NCBI RefSeq assembly: GCF_964340395.1
Contig: NC_135549.1
Span: 25,067,342 to 25,131,341 of the forward strand
Length of the DNA: 64,000 nt
Direction: 5' to 3'
Source: Glandiceps talaboti
Taxonomy: Eukaryota > Hemichordata > Enteropneusta > Spengelidae
Positions 33,901 through 47,300 of this stretch are shown here, piece by piece; position 1 is the stretch's first letter, and each line of letters starts with the position of its first letter. Below the pieces are notes generated by a model that worked only from the letters and a program-made list of their open reading frames with translations, made no database searches and was not told the origin of the DNA. Made by a program: the position numbers and the translations under genes.

Positions 33901-36900
33901 AGACAGCCATCAATATATTCACTGAAAATTGTTAAAATACAATAATTGGGCATTGTATATGCCAATTAGTGGTCTATTTTATCTATAAGTAGTAGAGTAA
34001 TAAGTTGAAATAGGGGCGCTGATTTCTGGGAGTGGACCCAAAAATTAATTTGATTGGATATACTGCACCATATTACATGTGTATGTGTACTGCTACTGTT
34101 TACTGACAGGTGATTCATTACTGTTCAGGGTGTACGATATTATGTTTCAGACATTACATGTAACAAAACATTGTCAAAAACACATTTCAATGGTAGCCAG
34201 TGCAGCTTTATCATTCTAGATATGTTTCAGTAACATACTGACTTTGGAAGAATAAACCTCAGTGTGCCATAAAATATATAATAATAGCTATTTTTTAAGA
34301 GAATTTCTATTCTAGGGTTAAGTAAGTTCTTTTACTTTACAGGATGTGGTGGGGATGTATGAGTCACTGAACTCCAGCCTCCAGGGCAATGTCCTTAAAC
34401 ATTTACTAGTGATAATCGAACATCAATGATAATGTATTCAGTGCTTTACAGGTAGACTAAAATATTCATTATTCTAAGCACTTACTTCCTTTAATGCTTC
34501 ACTACACAGTTGTGTCTTTAAAAGAAGTGATTTAGGAGTGCCCATAACGACGACAAGTGTTTCAGTCTACACTGTACTTCCAAAGTAGCAATGAGTTAGA
34601 AACCTCTGCTTTACTTAGCTTACCTGTAGTCTTGAAAGAGTAACACTACTTCAGCTATCCTAACTGCCATTTTGATTTTTTGAATTTTCACTTGTAAAGA
34701 AGGACGAACAGATGAGCGAAATTTTACAAATACACAGGATAGTTTCAGTTAGGACAGCTGACATAGGGTTGCAGCGTTAGTCTTTCAAGACTACAGGTGG
34801 GCTATGCCTTATCAGACTTTTCATGAAAACATTATTTTTCTAGGTTGATGCATGTCTCTTTTATTTTGGTATGAAATGTAACTTACATTGTATTGTATAC
34901 ATATGTATACATGTGTTCCTCCTCTCCTACAGCTCCATTTAGCTGTACACTACCATTTGAATGTGATGATTTTTTACAATTCTCTTGTTGAGCTCCTTTG
35001 AGCAAAAACAGTCTCGTGCGTTCATCCTTATCAAGGGCTTTCTTGAGTCCTCCTTGCATGAAAAATTCGGAACATATTTGTCTGCACCATTCAATACGAT
35101 CTTCAGGTTGTTTAGCCCAGTGTTGGACTGCTAGATGTTGCATAGCACAGGCATACTCTTCCAAAGTACCTTCATCTTCACAATGCTCATGCCATACCTT
35201 ATCAAAATTGCCTTCAGCTGAAACAAACACACACAATAGAAGTTACTGCAACAAAAGCTAAAGCAAACTTTGAAAGGAAAAAGGAATGTTCTGAATGACT
35301 GTTAGACTGAGCAACCATTTAGAGCTATGATGAAATGGATAAAAATTTGTTTGTTTTCTTGATACCCTTGACAACAAATGACAAAAATGGACAATCAATA
35401 CATCCAGGAAATCAAATAACAGTTGAGGGAAGTATCTGAACTGCAGAAACAGGACCCTATCAACAGACTGGGAAACCAGTGGGTTCATTTCTCCTGAAGT
35501 AAAAGAGTTCAGCTTGTACAACATTGGGTTGACAAATCACAGATGACAATCAAATACACCTTTTTTTACTGTTATTCTGGAAGAGTTGACAAAATTTCCC
35601 ATTGACAACAGAGGTATGTATTTGAGAAAGCTGCACTAGCTGTAGCTGTGACTGGAACATTTTTTAGAAACTGTTTTGTTGGCTAGAATGACTTCCTTGT
35701 AATTTTGTACACCCTGAACAATAGTAAATCAAAACACTGTGGGCAAAAGTTGTGTAGTACAGAATGGTGCAATATATCCAATCAAAATTGATTTTCAGGT
35801 CCACACCCAAAATATCAGAGCCCCAAGAGAATTATGATTTCAACTTATTACTATACTATTCATAGATACAGTGAACCTCGAATTGACATGTACAATGTCT
35901 GATTATTGGCATTTAATAAATTTTCAGTGAATATATTGTTGGTTGTCTGATCAAAAAGAAATACCCCAGTTACAGCTTGTGCAGGTTGTAATATTGCTTG
36001 TCTGTGTATATTGATCACTAAAAGCTGCAAACCAGTAATCTTGTATCAGAATCACATATTTGTTAGCAATCATATACACTAACTTATTGTGAATAAACAA
36101 AAACAATTTTTGACAATCTCCACAATGCAAACACTGTCAATTTGAAAAGCCCCAAGCTGTTTTTAATTCTTATTTTATGTGTTTGAGTAGAACTTTGTAA
36201 AATGTTATTACTGTATTTAAACAGACAGTTTTTGTTGCTGTCTTTACCTTACTCTAACCCTCAGGTAACACTTGTAGGTTGAAATGGAACAAAATTATTT
36301 GAAATTGATTGTAATACACTATCGTTTCTATGGAAATTGAACAAGATATAACACATAAAACTGCAAAGACGAGAGCTGATTTTTCACACTGTATCCTGTG
36401 GAAGTGCAATTATAGATCACTGTTTAGAAACAGAGTGTGTGAGTTATTCTAAATTTCTGGGAAAATGACTCGTTATACCAAATCAGGTGTTGTAACAAAT
36501 ATATCTATGAAGTGAGATACCAGTATCAATCATATCACTTGTCTAGCTAGATATACATGTACATGTCTTAGAAACAATTACCCCTGCTTACCCTCCTTGT
36601 ATTTCTTCCTTAATTTCTGATGGACCTGTTTCACAACTCCAGAGGCACGTTCATGGCATTCTCTATCATCAGAACAGCTACAGGTACTTGTACAAGAACT
36701 ACTTGTACAGTCCTGCATACCAAAGTCCTGTAATCATATAATAACAAAATGCAGTTTTAAAAAAAACTAAAAAACAATTATTCATATTTCATTACAATGT
36801 TTGTTATATATTGTATCTTAACAACGAGATATAACCTTTGCTGGGTTGATCTTCACTGTGTACTCTAAAACACAAGCCTAGCAAAATGTTCAAAATTCAA

Positions 36901-37277
36901 ACCAAAAATACCATTACTATTTTAATTAGCAACAACTCAACACACTTTAATACTAAGTGGCTTAGATACCACAAAGTAAATCATATCAATCAGAAAATGC
37001 TTCCCTTGGTGATTGGCTGATCTTGTCTATTGATGCCGATTCACATTAATATTCATATCAAGTTGGTACGCTATACTGTACTTGCGTCATCTCCCACAGT
37101 GGATAGATTTAAAACCCAGTTAAAATTTTGGCTGATGCTTTATTAAAGTAAAGTATTGAATTTGTAGTGTGTTGAGAGGACATAGTCAAGATCATCTCAG
37201 CAAATTTACTAAACTATATCTGAACACACACTTGTACACTCAAATTGATGAGATTCCTCTTTTTTGTGTTTCTAATG

Positions 37278-37352
<75 letters not shown>

Positions 37353-39734
37353 GATATTAGATTGAGTTTTTCAGGATGCTAGCGATAGCCTAATCTAAAA
37401 TCTTATTGACAATGTGGGATTGAAAGGAAATCTGGTAAATACTCAAAATTTACTTTCCAAGTGCTTCTTGTAGTTTCAGATGGAAAGCTGGACGTATTGT
37501 TCAACTCACTATGTACAACATTATCAATCATCATCAGACTAAGATAGGTCATGTCCTGATGACCCCATTTGGCCATCTTTTAGAGATGCAGCAGATATGT
37601 CGTATCTTACAGACTCTGAGCACATATGCTGGCAGAGCCCTGAACTTTCAATTTAAATTTACCGTACGTGAAAATATACAAATTACTTCAAAGATGCATT
37701 ACAGGGATAGCATGGTAAATTTTCACATTGGTTCTGTTTTAATAGAGTGAGGGAGTGTTGTAATTGTGAGTATGTGAAATCTAGCCTATGCACCAAGATA
37801 TTTGACAGGGTATATAGTTTAATGAGAATAAGTTTGACAGTTTTACCAGTGAGTGAATTCCTCTCTGTGCTACTTTCAATGGTTATACAGTCTTTACAAT
37901 ATACCCAGCTAAATCATGTATTTCAGCCTAAAGCAAGTTATGCGAATATTTAACAAAAGTCACAATCAAATGTAAACTGATAATATAAGTATACATTTTT
38001 ATCAAAGATGTCAAGGTGAGAGACCAGCAGAGATCTTTTTTAATCAGTAAACATATTTGAAGGCCGATAAGTTTGGCTAAATTAACTTTTGTAAAAAAAA
38101 TACTGCCAAAAGTGATTGAACTTAAACATGCTATCCATAGCATCGAAGTTCAAGATCTCTCTTTACAGATTATTTGATACCATGTGTAGATCTAGACTAC
38201 ACATGCATAAGATTAAAGGTTGCCTACATCTGCTGGTACCATCAATTTCAGTTTGTTGGGAAACATTAAAATGTAACAGAAAAAAAATATCAACATTCAA
38301 ATCAGTGAATGTCTGTGACCTGCGACATTCAAAGATGGCCTTTCTTTGATAGTCGTCTATATCAGCAGTAATTTTATGTGCTGCTGAAGCGAGCACAATA
38401 ACTTAGCAGTACTTTACACAAATGGTACAAATATCTTGTAAATGTAATACAGATTTCTAAAAATGTAGACCAATGTGTTGTTAGGTATTATCACATGATT
38501 ATGGAATTAAAAGTATTTTCGTTGAGATTTCAGAACCCTTCTATGTTAGTAACAGGGGATGATGATATCATGTCAAATTTGCTTGGGTTGCTATACTGTT
38601 TGGGAGACAAACTCCTATAAAATGTCTACAGATCATTGGTAGATTTCAACTTCCTCTCTCACAACTGACGGAAGAGAAGTTTGGACAATTTGACGTAATC
38701 CTTTATTTTCATGTGCGACAATCTCCTGATGTTTGGGGTAAAGCAAAACGATGATCTCAAATGAATATTTAATTCTTTTTAAGTTGGAAGGGAGTTTAAA
38801 GAAGTGGTATAAAGTTCTGGTTTGAAATTCCAAACAATCTTGACATACTGGTCTAGTTTTTCATATTCTATATTCTGATCTTTAAAAGGATATATTACAT
38901 ATCTGATACACACAATTATAATAATAATCCGGTTGGAGAATATTCCTGCAACATATTTGGAGGGTAATAATAATATTAAATAACATTTTTTTTCATTCTC
39001 ATATTTCCATTTCTTTCATAATTATTGACACATATCTCGATGTGATAGAATGGCTAGGACCATTTCGTAATACTTCTAGAAATAAGTGCTTGTTTTCAAC
39101 TATTTTAAATAAGGTTTTCCTGAATTCAATTTCCACCGTTTTTGGTTTTTTTTTGCTGGGCCCTCCTACAAAATCACGGCAAAATGCACCAGATATCCAT
39201 GATGGCTACAAAGGCTTGAAAGGGTTCAGGAGTTCTATAAAACCATGTTCTTACAGTTTAGGAATAAAAGAAATTACAGTCTGAAGCACCATTTCGGGTA
39301 CTTGTGTACATGACTGGTAAATGTAAGTATTTGAAATTGAAGAAGAACGCATTTCCATGTACACCCGATACTATACCATGTATACAGGGTTTATAAGTAC
39401 ACGCCCATTACGTGTCAAGAAGATTCTGTAATGGGCATCTTCAGGATGTATACCTTCCACGAGCGACTGTCAGTGATGGTGAAATATCGCTTACACTGTG
39501 TGTTGGCTAAGAAGAAGCCCATGAAATGTTTCAAAGTAAATGCAGAAAAAGGCTGATGCAATCCGAATCATCGCTAAACAACTAAAACATGGCCAATATA
39601 TTACTATTTGCCTTGGTCAGTTAGTTGCAGACGATATCTTCAACTTGTTAGTCACACAGCGCAACCAGATTTGATATACTCACTGTTTTGGAAAAGACGC
39701 TTACCGTAAAATTAATCACATTTACCAAATTCAT
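30901..39734 (-). CDS. SAMTOR: SAMTOR / BMT2 orthologue, S-adenosylmethionine sensor upstream of mTORC1
   Basis: Clear minus-strand exons: 36727-36592, 35217-34887, 32590-32476 and 31476-30901 (phases agree). A tentative first exon, 39734-39705, adds ten in-frame codons from ATG through donor ACG|GTAAGC; otherwise translation starts in exon 36727. Length is 395 or 382 residues, against 405 in human. The Rossmann-type methyltransferase fold shows motif [15 protein letters not shown] and the acidic residue of GIDI. In human SAMTOR the matching Gly172 and Asp190 bind SAM (from memory of the literature). [20 protein letters not shown] and [13 protein letters not shown] are nearly identical to human. 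In vertebrates the SAM-free form binds GATOR1-KICSTOR and restrains mTORC1; that role is inferred here. The N-terminal exon has an unusual Cys/Ser cluster ([18 protein letters not shown]). A helix found in human just before motif I has no counterpart, so one small exon may be missing from this model. Confidence 0.93.
33510..33602 (+). repeat. Dispersed repeat, partner at 47715
   Basis: AGTGCTATCTGTGGCATTAAAATCTCAACAAGATCTTTC and then TTGGTGGTAAAGAGATGATTG match, with substitutions, the words at 47715-47805 in direct orientation. It lies in a SAMTOR intron. Family unknown. Confidence 0.6.
33858..34210 (+). mobile_element. 353-bp MITE with TAAAGCTGCACT ends, copy 1
   Basis: Perfect 12-bp terminal inverted repeats, TAAAGCTGCACT / AGTGCAGCTTTA. 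Flanks TCATTAAA and TCATTCTA agree at six of eight positions, so an old 8-bp target duplication is possible. There is no open reading frame. It lies in a SAMTOR intron; a diverged inverted copy is at 35627-35991. Confidence 0.75.
34622..34798 (+). mobile_element. 177-bp MITE with 18-bp perfect inverted ends
   Basis: ACCTGTAGTCTTGAAAGA and TCTTTCAAGACTACAGGT are exact reverse complements. The arms continue imperfectly through CAGCTATCCTAACTG / CAGTTAGGACAGCTG, so most of the element folds back. It lies in the SAMTOR intron about 90 bp from an exon. No clear target duplication was seen. Confidence 0.82.
35627..35991 (-). mobile_element. MITE with TAAAGCTGCACT-type ends, copy 2
   Basis: On the minus strand it shares with 33858-34210 the words TTCACTGAAAATT, AATAAGTTGAAAT, GATTGGATATAYTGCACCAT, TGTTCAGGGTGTAC and the terminal AGTGCAGCTTT. 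It is more diverged and lies in the next SAMTOR intron. Confidence 0.72.
37280..37347. repeat. (TA)n microsatellite
   Basis: About 34 TA copies in the first SAMTOR intron (tentative gene model). Confidence 0.95.
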
Positions 39735-41150
39735 CCAAAAATGTTGAGAGTTTGGTATCCAATAGCGATAAAATTACAGAACATGATGTGAATTAGTGCT
39801 CCGTCTGCGAAAATGTGTAGCTGTGGTCGCACGCACGACAGCTGATGACTAGAGGAAAGTTAATTTTTCCAATGCAAGTCCAAAGTTCGAAATAATTGCT
39901 AGTACGCTTTGACAAACTGTTTGATTCAATATGACTTTCAAGATTTAAATTCATGATATAAAATTCTTTCTACCCAATAATACATGCAAAGAAATAGATT
40001 TAATGAGAACATTTATATATTTCATTTGTCGAAAACGGTAGCTTAAAGTAAAAAAATCAGTGTCCTCTGCTTATAAGCAAATCTTCAGTCTGGAAGTAAC
40101 AAGGTCTGTGATTGGATGTCTGTATTTATCATCTCCATATTTACACAACAAATTTTCGGACAACAGTATAGCAAGACGTCGAAGTGACAAACTAGTATGA
40201 TTACTAGAGGATTTCTGAGACCCTAAACGAAGAACCGGAGTCGACAAAACGTTAAACTTCACCGTTTCTTTTGTTTCAACACTTGTTTACTCAGCAGGTG
40301 TAAGCTGACGTCACGGTGTAGTCGAATGACATCTTGAAATAACAAAGTAGTTTACGCACAAATCAAATAGTTCTCTGGGAAATAGTGAGATACGGACTTA
40401 GACACCTAGAAGGAATCATAAAATAATACTCTGCGTATTTTTCACCTGTAATTGTATATGTGAATACAGAGAAAATGTATAGATAAAGACGAAATGCATT
40501 TTTTGCATTTAAGTAAACAATCGCGGATGAATATATTTGTTATTTATTGAAGTGAGCCGATGATTTTGCTGTACACAAGGCTGATGCATGTGCGCTGCTG
40601 GGCAGAGAAAATCAACAGAATTTTTCTCCTTCTGGTCTGCTTCTAAATACTCAGCATTGGCAAGATTTACGGTAAATATCCTCCTAAATATCTTTCGTAG
40701 CACTTTGAGTTTTAATGTGCAGCCGATCATAAATATTGGGCGATTTTTATTATGTATTTTTGTTGTTATTTGTGGCATGCAATAGATTTGCTTCGTGAAT
40801 AAATAATTTGCATAGGTAATGACATGTCAGAAGAACGAGAAACAGAATACATTCCCAACTTTATGGCTTCGTTAAGGGCTTCTTAGAGCAGAATGGCTAG
40901 TAGAAAAATGTCTGAGGAACTTTTCAAGGAAATTGAGGGATGTTTTAAAAGAGTTTTTTAGGCGTTCATCGGACAAAGAAACGGGGCTGTTGTTATTTTT
41001 GCCCGTTCAAAGGGCTGTCATTTTCTATAAACAATGCTGCATACGTAATGAGAGTACAAATTGCACGGGAAATGGTACTTTTGAGGCACATGGTCGCGTC
41101 TTATGGGCCGCGAACACGACCTACAGATAGAAATACCCGTTTTGTTTGTA
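39700..41150. promoter_or_regulatory. CpG-richer divergent promoter region between SAMTOR and FoxP
   Basis: CpG density rises above the local background in three patches (about 39800-39835, 40150-40320 and 41030-41165). A full CRE palindrome, TGACGTCA, lies at 40306-40313. SAMTOR would be transcribed leftward from here. A rightward start would give the long 5' leader of the FoxP gene. Start sites cannot be fixed from sequence alone. Confidence 0.4.
40824..40961 (+). other. Two short consecutive ORFs, possible leader uORFs
   Basis: Plus-strand ATGs at 40824 (20 codons, MSEERETEYIPNFMASLRAS) and 40893 (22 codons, starting MASRKMSEELFKEIEG) end in TAG and are six bases apart. Both begin with acidic, similar peptides (MSEE). 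They may be uORFs of a rightward transcript or chance frames. Confidence 0.25.
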
Positions 41151-44100
41151 AAATAGAGGCGATCTACTCCGTAGAAGGCAGAGAATGTAAAGATTTTTGT
41201 GCTGTGTTATTGTTTATTTGGGCAACTGGGCCATTAAAAGCCGTCAGAGTACTTGAGGCTATAAATTTACCACTAACAGAAGAATCAACAAAGCTCAGCT
41301 GTTCTGGTGAAGCCATGTCTGACCTCTCCCTTTGTCTCTAAAGTATCGAAAATTTCCCTTGCAGCTTTTCTTGATGAGAGTTTTCATTCAAATTGTGACA
41401 GACTGGCTGTGCTTATCCGTCAAAAGCTTTGTTGTTTTATTTTTGTTGTGTGGTTGTTTACACAGTGGACTATGTACATTCCAGATGTGCACATACAACT
41501 TAAGAAGCGGCCATTTTTGCATTAATCAGGAACTTGTTATTGTTTTGTCTGCTTCAGTTACTGCTAACAGTGTTCATTTGATGCCAATAAAGCTCCCTGG
41601 GTGCAAAATTGAGCTCAGGTCACAGGCAATTGAATAATAAGGATTGCTAAGTAAATGACATAAAAATATATTTGTGACTTCACTGGTGCAGGGCTGGGAA
41701 GTGAATCTCATTGGACATTGCATGAGAATACAACAAAGAGAGAGAGAATAAGAAAATTCAAAACTTCTTTTTAGTTTACAGTAATCCAGCAATCAGGTCC
41801 ATGCCCCAAACTATGGGTATATATAACACAAGGATATGCACCAGAAAATGACAGTAGATATTTTGGAGCTAAAAAAATTACAACTTTTTTCATCCATTTA
41901 TTCTTTTCTTTTTTTCTGGGATTAATTCATGGAAAAGTGCTAACTATATTTACTTTTCAGCCTTTTTTTCTTTGGTGGTGTATTTGCATTCTCCATGTAC
42001 TTTGTTCAGAGCAGCACGTCTGACATTAGTTGAGTGGCAGTGTATATTGTTGTCAGAAACTAGCCAAGTGGCAGATGGGACACAATAATTAGATGGATTA
42101 CCTAATATTTCCTTCATCTGTTTTATCCTCTAAAAATAATACAAAATATTTTTTGAGGAAAGTGTTTTTTTTGTACCAGTAGTGAATAGACGGCTGTGTT
42201 AAAATTTCTATTTAAAAAAAAAGAACAATTTCTGTGTGCTGGCAGAGGTGATGATACCACATAATATGCAAACATTTTGTTTTTCTCTTTTTTTCTTTCT
42301 TGATTTTTTCTGTATCTGTGGATGTAGGTCATGGCACTTTCACTAAAGAATTTATGTAACTAATATCCAGGGAATGGTGAAATGCCCTGTGGACAATGCA
42401 ATGAAGTGAAAGGAGTAGACCAATATTTTAGGGGTTTGTCCCCAAAAAAGGAGAGATTTTATTGGAACAAAATGCCTAGTAAGCAGTGACACTAGTAACA
42501 AACTGACACCGATAATGACACACGTGTTCAGTAACTTTTACATCCAATCATTGCTTCTTGTTTTAAACATAACAAATAGAAAACTAATTCTGATTTTGTA
42601 TCGATAAGTCTAAATTTCTCTTGATTTAAATTTGTTCTAGTTAATCTAAAAAAAAAAAATATTTAGACCAGCCAGACTTATATTTCAATAACAGCCTGGA
42701 CACTATTTTTTTGTATGAAGAAAAATTAGAAATTAATTTTTTTTATTTTTTGATAACTACACCTGTAAATGAAAATAATTTAATAACTATCTTTGGTTTG
42801 TGCAGTGATTTAATTCAATTTGTTGAGCTTGTCCTCTTTACATGTAAACTAGTGTATGATTGCCAAGTAACCAAACTCTGCAGACAAGTATTTCGTAGAT
42901 TTAATTTTATCCCGGAAAATAATTCTAGGTCATCATTTGACACTTGAAATTGCAATCATAAAAGGCTGTAAGTCTAAAAATTGGGGTATATCCACAACAA
43001 TATAATTCTTTTGTTACCATGGAAAAGCTCATTGAATGGTAACATTTTGAATGTGTAAACCTCAACCCCCATATCTGTCAGGCCTTGTGTGTCACCTTAC
43101 CCACCCCCATTTCTGTCAGATCCTCATCACCGTCACATCAGCAGGTTTGACACCAAGGAGATGTTGGCACTCACTTTAAGATGAATGAAAGAACAGTAAC
43201 AATAAGTCATACTTTTAAAAGTATACATCAGATTGATGTGAAACATTTTTTTTTTGAGACGACCACCACTTAAATATGACAACAGAACATCAAAATAATT
43301 TTAACAACTTGACCAATTTATACCACGATATAGTGAGGTCCTGTTTACCAATATGTGCTGCATTTTTACAATCCACTAAAAGTGAAAAATCTCATTGTCA
43401 ACCTTTGGTGTTTTTTTGAGATACAATGTGTGATTGAATCCACTGAATATGTTAATTTCTAAAATGACAAGGACTCTACCTTTTAATTTATTCCGCTGAC
43501 TGTCATCATTTTGAGAATGAAAAAAAAATTGATGAATTATTCACTGAAAGAATAGAGCATTGACGCCTGATTTACCAGCGAGGCATTATCTCTTCATCAA
43601 GTGAATTACATACATGTATTCAAATAGTGCATAATTAAGCTTTTGAATGAGGAATATTGTCTATAATAGTGTTCCATTCTCATCACAAGTGCAGCTTTCA
43701 TATGCAAATGATGCAAGTGATAAAAACCGGATCACATGCAAGAAGCCAGCGCTCTCAATATGTTGTGGAAATTAAAGGAAAAATTATTCAGAATAGAGCC
43801 ATTCAAGTAGTGTTATCTAGTCTAGTTTAGATACTATTCATTCTTTCAATTCAGTATTGAGTATTGAATTTTAGTTATGGGGTGGGGAGAAAAAATATGA
43901 AAAAAGAATTAAAACCTGAGTTAACAGGTCCATTTTGAAAATAGGTACTTTTATTTTTAGCACATGTATTTGATTTTAGAGAGACTAACATCATGCTGTA
44001 TGGGTTTTAAAAGTTTGACTGGCCTGACCATATGGGCTTCTTTTTTTTTTCATTTGTTTTATACATTTATTCATGTAGTTGTATAGTGGGATTTGTAGAT

Positions 44101-44157
44101 GCTTGCTTCTTTACTATGAGTATTGGCTGTAGCCTGTAGGTTGGCTGTGACCTGTCC

Positions 44158-44334
44158 AGTGTTGGGGATTCCCCTGTAACAGACATAGAGAAAGGGGTAA
44201 ACATGGCAGTATTTCCTCATATAGTCTATGGTATTTCTGTTTGGCAACCCAGGTAAAATGACATGGGAACTCGGGTAAATTTTACAAATGTAGTACGTGC
44301 ATGTACTTTCCACCCTTTAATAGCAAAAAACACT
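44158..44334 (-). mobile_element. hAT-type MITE, copy 2
   Basis: On the minus strand it matches 18631-18798: AGTGTTTTTTGCTA start, CCATGTCATTTTACCTGGG, ACCATAGACT, TTTACCCCTTTC and ATGTCTGTTAC, ending AACACT. The flanks are only partly alike (ACCTGTCC / GCCTCTCA), so this insertion is older. Confidence 0.82.
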
Positions 44335-47300
44335 GCCTCTCACTCAGATTATAACTGGTGAATTCATTAATTAAACTAATATATTCTATGGAACTGACTA
44401 AAAATTATTGAATCATACATTATTTCTGAACGGAGTTTTAGAATTCTTGTTACGGTGATTAATAATTAGCTTTGGTATTAAAGTGGAAATGATGGAAGAC
44501 ACTCTGTGTGTGAAATCACAAAATGTAAGATAGCCTGAAGCAAATTTTGAAGTTATGAACTGTCTCTTTCAGAACTCTTGAACCTTGATCTAAGGGACTA
44601 AAGTGTCAGTTTACAGGGTCTGTATTGTAATGTGAATTACTACTTACTAGTGGTGGTGATACCCTGCAAACTTGCACGTAAAAAAAAATGTTAACTATCC
44701 AAACAGAAATTTCACTTGCTTGATTTGTAGCAAGTGGCAATTACAGAATTATTGTACTAAGATATGTTGATTAATGTGAACGATGCTTTCATCGGAGAAA
44801 AATAAGTGAATGTTTTCATCAGGTTGCTGAAAATAAAAACCCACCTGGTCGTTTTCATCTGTTGAAATGAAGTGTTTCAATTTGATCAAAAATAAAAATT
44901 GCGTGTTAGTTATAGCTCTGTTTCGAGCTCCTCACACACAAAACCATGTGGATTTCTGAAATATGAAATATTTGGTGAATGATACATTGATGGGTATGTT
45001 TTCTAGTCAACTAGAGTAGCATGCATAGAAAAACTATTCAGAAAAGTTATAAAAATGACCCACCCCCTCCCCCCACCCCCATAATCCTCTATGCCATGCT
45101 CTAACAAATTATTGTCTCTCATTTCAATAAATGCAAGTGACATACGTATAAAGCTCTCATCAATTATTGCTACATGTTAAAAGATAAGGTTGATAAATCT
45201 TAGATATCCAATATTCAGACGTAAAAATTTATGAAAGAATATCCAGTTATCAACACAAAGAAAGATGATATATCGCCAGAAAATAGCTTCTCAACTGTTC
45301 CTATGACGTCTCCATCATATCAGCTAGTTTTACACACAGAAGTACATGTAACACAGTGACAGAAGCAACAACAAAAAAATGTAGCTGCTAGCCAAAGCAG
45401 ACAGATGTTCGGTAGGTTTTCGAGGCATTTAAATTATTTTTGGTGAAAAAAACGATGACTAATAACTGTAATATTAAAGTGATTTGTCATACAGGTCTGC
45501 TGAAAGTTCCACACCTTTCAACTCTAACTTGTGTACAAACAACAAAGTTATAAAAATTTGGGGTTTTTTTTTGTAAAAGCAACAAAATTTAGTCCCATTT
45601 GTGGAGTATTCTCCCCAGTACAAATGTAAGTAACCATAGAATCCAAATGATTTGCGTAACAAAACTATGTATTATTATGATAATTGAGGTCATCGTTCTC
45701 AAGAAATGAATATGGGTGGAACCAACTAGTCTATAACAGCCTAGGGGAAAACCCTGTAGTACTTGAGAACAGGTGCAGCTTACTCCATCATATTCCACTA
45801 ACTCTAAATAATCTAACAACGGAAAAGTGTTGGAGCAAACATAAGGATAAACGATTAAAAAAAACAAAAACAAACGAAGATTGTACTTTCAATAATATAA
45901 TGGAGTTATGTCTCGCCAACAGACCTGTAGACTTGTTCATCAATACATTGTATTGTAATATTGTGAGTCCCCACAAAACTTAGTAAGTTTTATGACAGGA
46001 AACATCTACTTTATAAATGGTTAGTCTGAGGGATTTCAGCTTGGGATTAAAATTTGGGTATGAAAAAAAATCTGGCAGAAATATAGAAAGATTGGTCTTG
46101 CATAAAAAGTGTGATCTTATTATAAGTCCTCTAAGTTAGCCTAGCCACTCTAGTACTAGTACTAGTCTATATCAAGCCCTTCACACTGGTGGATTTTCAC
46201 TGATCCTCCCTGCAATATAGGTCATCACTATGGCTACATCATGTAGTGACTATGGGTGGGATGCAAACATTGGGGTTTATAGATCCGTTGGATTTTGGGG
46301 TTTCATTAGCATTATTTTGTAGGTCAATTTTGATACTTGGAATTATTTTCAAGCAAAGATATAATAATTGATATTACAGTACTGTTCATCAGGACGCTTA
46401 CAAGATGTATGCATACATTACTTTTACAGTGTACGACAGACATGGAAGTACATGGTAGTACATTGACATACTACACTGTCATCCAGCATACTCTGCACTG
46501 TACATCATCAGATCGAAATACATGAAGTTTTTTTTATTAGACTCAAAGTGAGTCATTGATCAGACTTTGGTGATCTCATAGTCTGCAATTGTATGCTAAT
46601 GAACACAGTGATCACACTACACACAGGCAGACAGAATATGTTGTTTGTAATGAATGGTCTCAGCAATTACATATAGTACGTGTACGTCATGGCATAGTTA
46701 CTATACACAGGTTTTATAGTATTTAGAGTATGACCCACATTGGCTGTCCTGGTCTGTGTACACTTGTTCTATATCTGTATTGTACTAGAATACTGTGACA
46801 TTTTTGAGATGATCAACTCAGTCGTGGAAATACGTTAAATTAGAATCACCTGATGGAATTAATTTCCATAAAATACATGGTCTTTAAATTTCACTTTATG
46901 AGCAGTATTATTCGGTGTGGAGATAAATTGGCAATTTGCGATGCAATTCCTGGATATACTTGGAGGAGGGTGAGATGTCAAGACTCAATGAAATGTAGTA
47001 AAGAGCATATACATGTACAAGTGTGTTTGAGGGCTGCGTACATTCTGCTTAAAAAACGTTAGAAAGTCAAGTGTATGTTTCTGTATTTGTCTGCATGTGT
47101 ACAATAAGTGAAATAACATGTCGACCTCAAAAGTCAATTGCGTTAAAATTGTAATCGAAACAAGAGTGGGAAAACCTAAACCTCAAACTGTAATCCATAT
47201 CACACTCTATAAATGGAGATGTTCCGTGAAATATGTTATGTCAAATTTATGCATTGTATATTATTATATATTAACATGTTGTATTATGTCATATATCTGT

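Noticed and set aside
40933-41637. Overlapping 65-101-codon ORFs on the plus strand
   Set aside because: They overlap in different frames, lack motifs and lie in a probable promoter or leader region.
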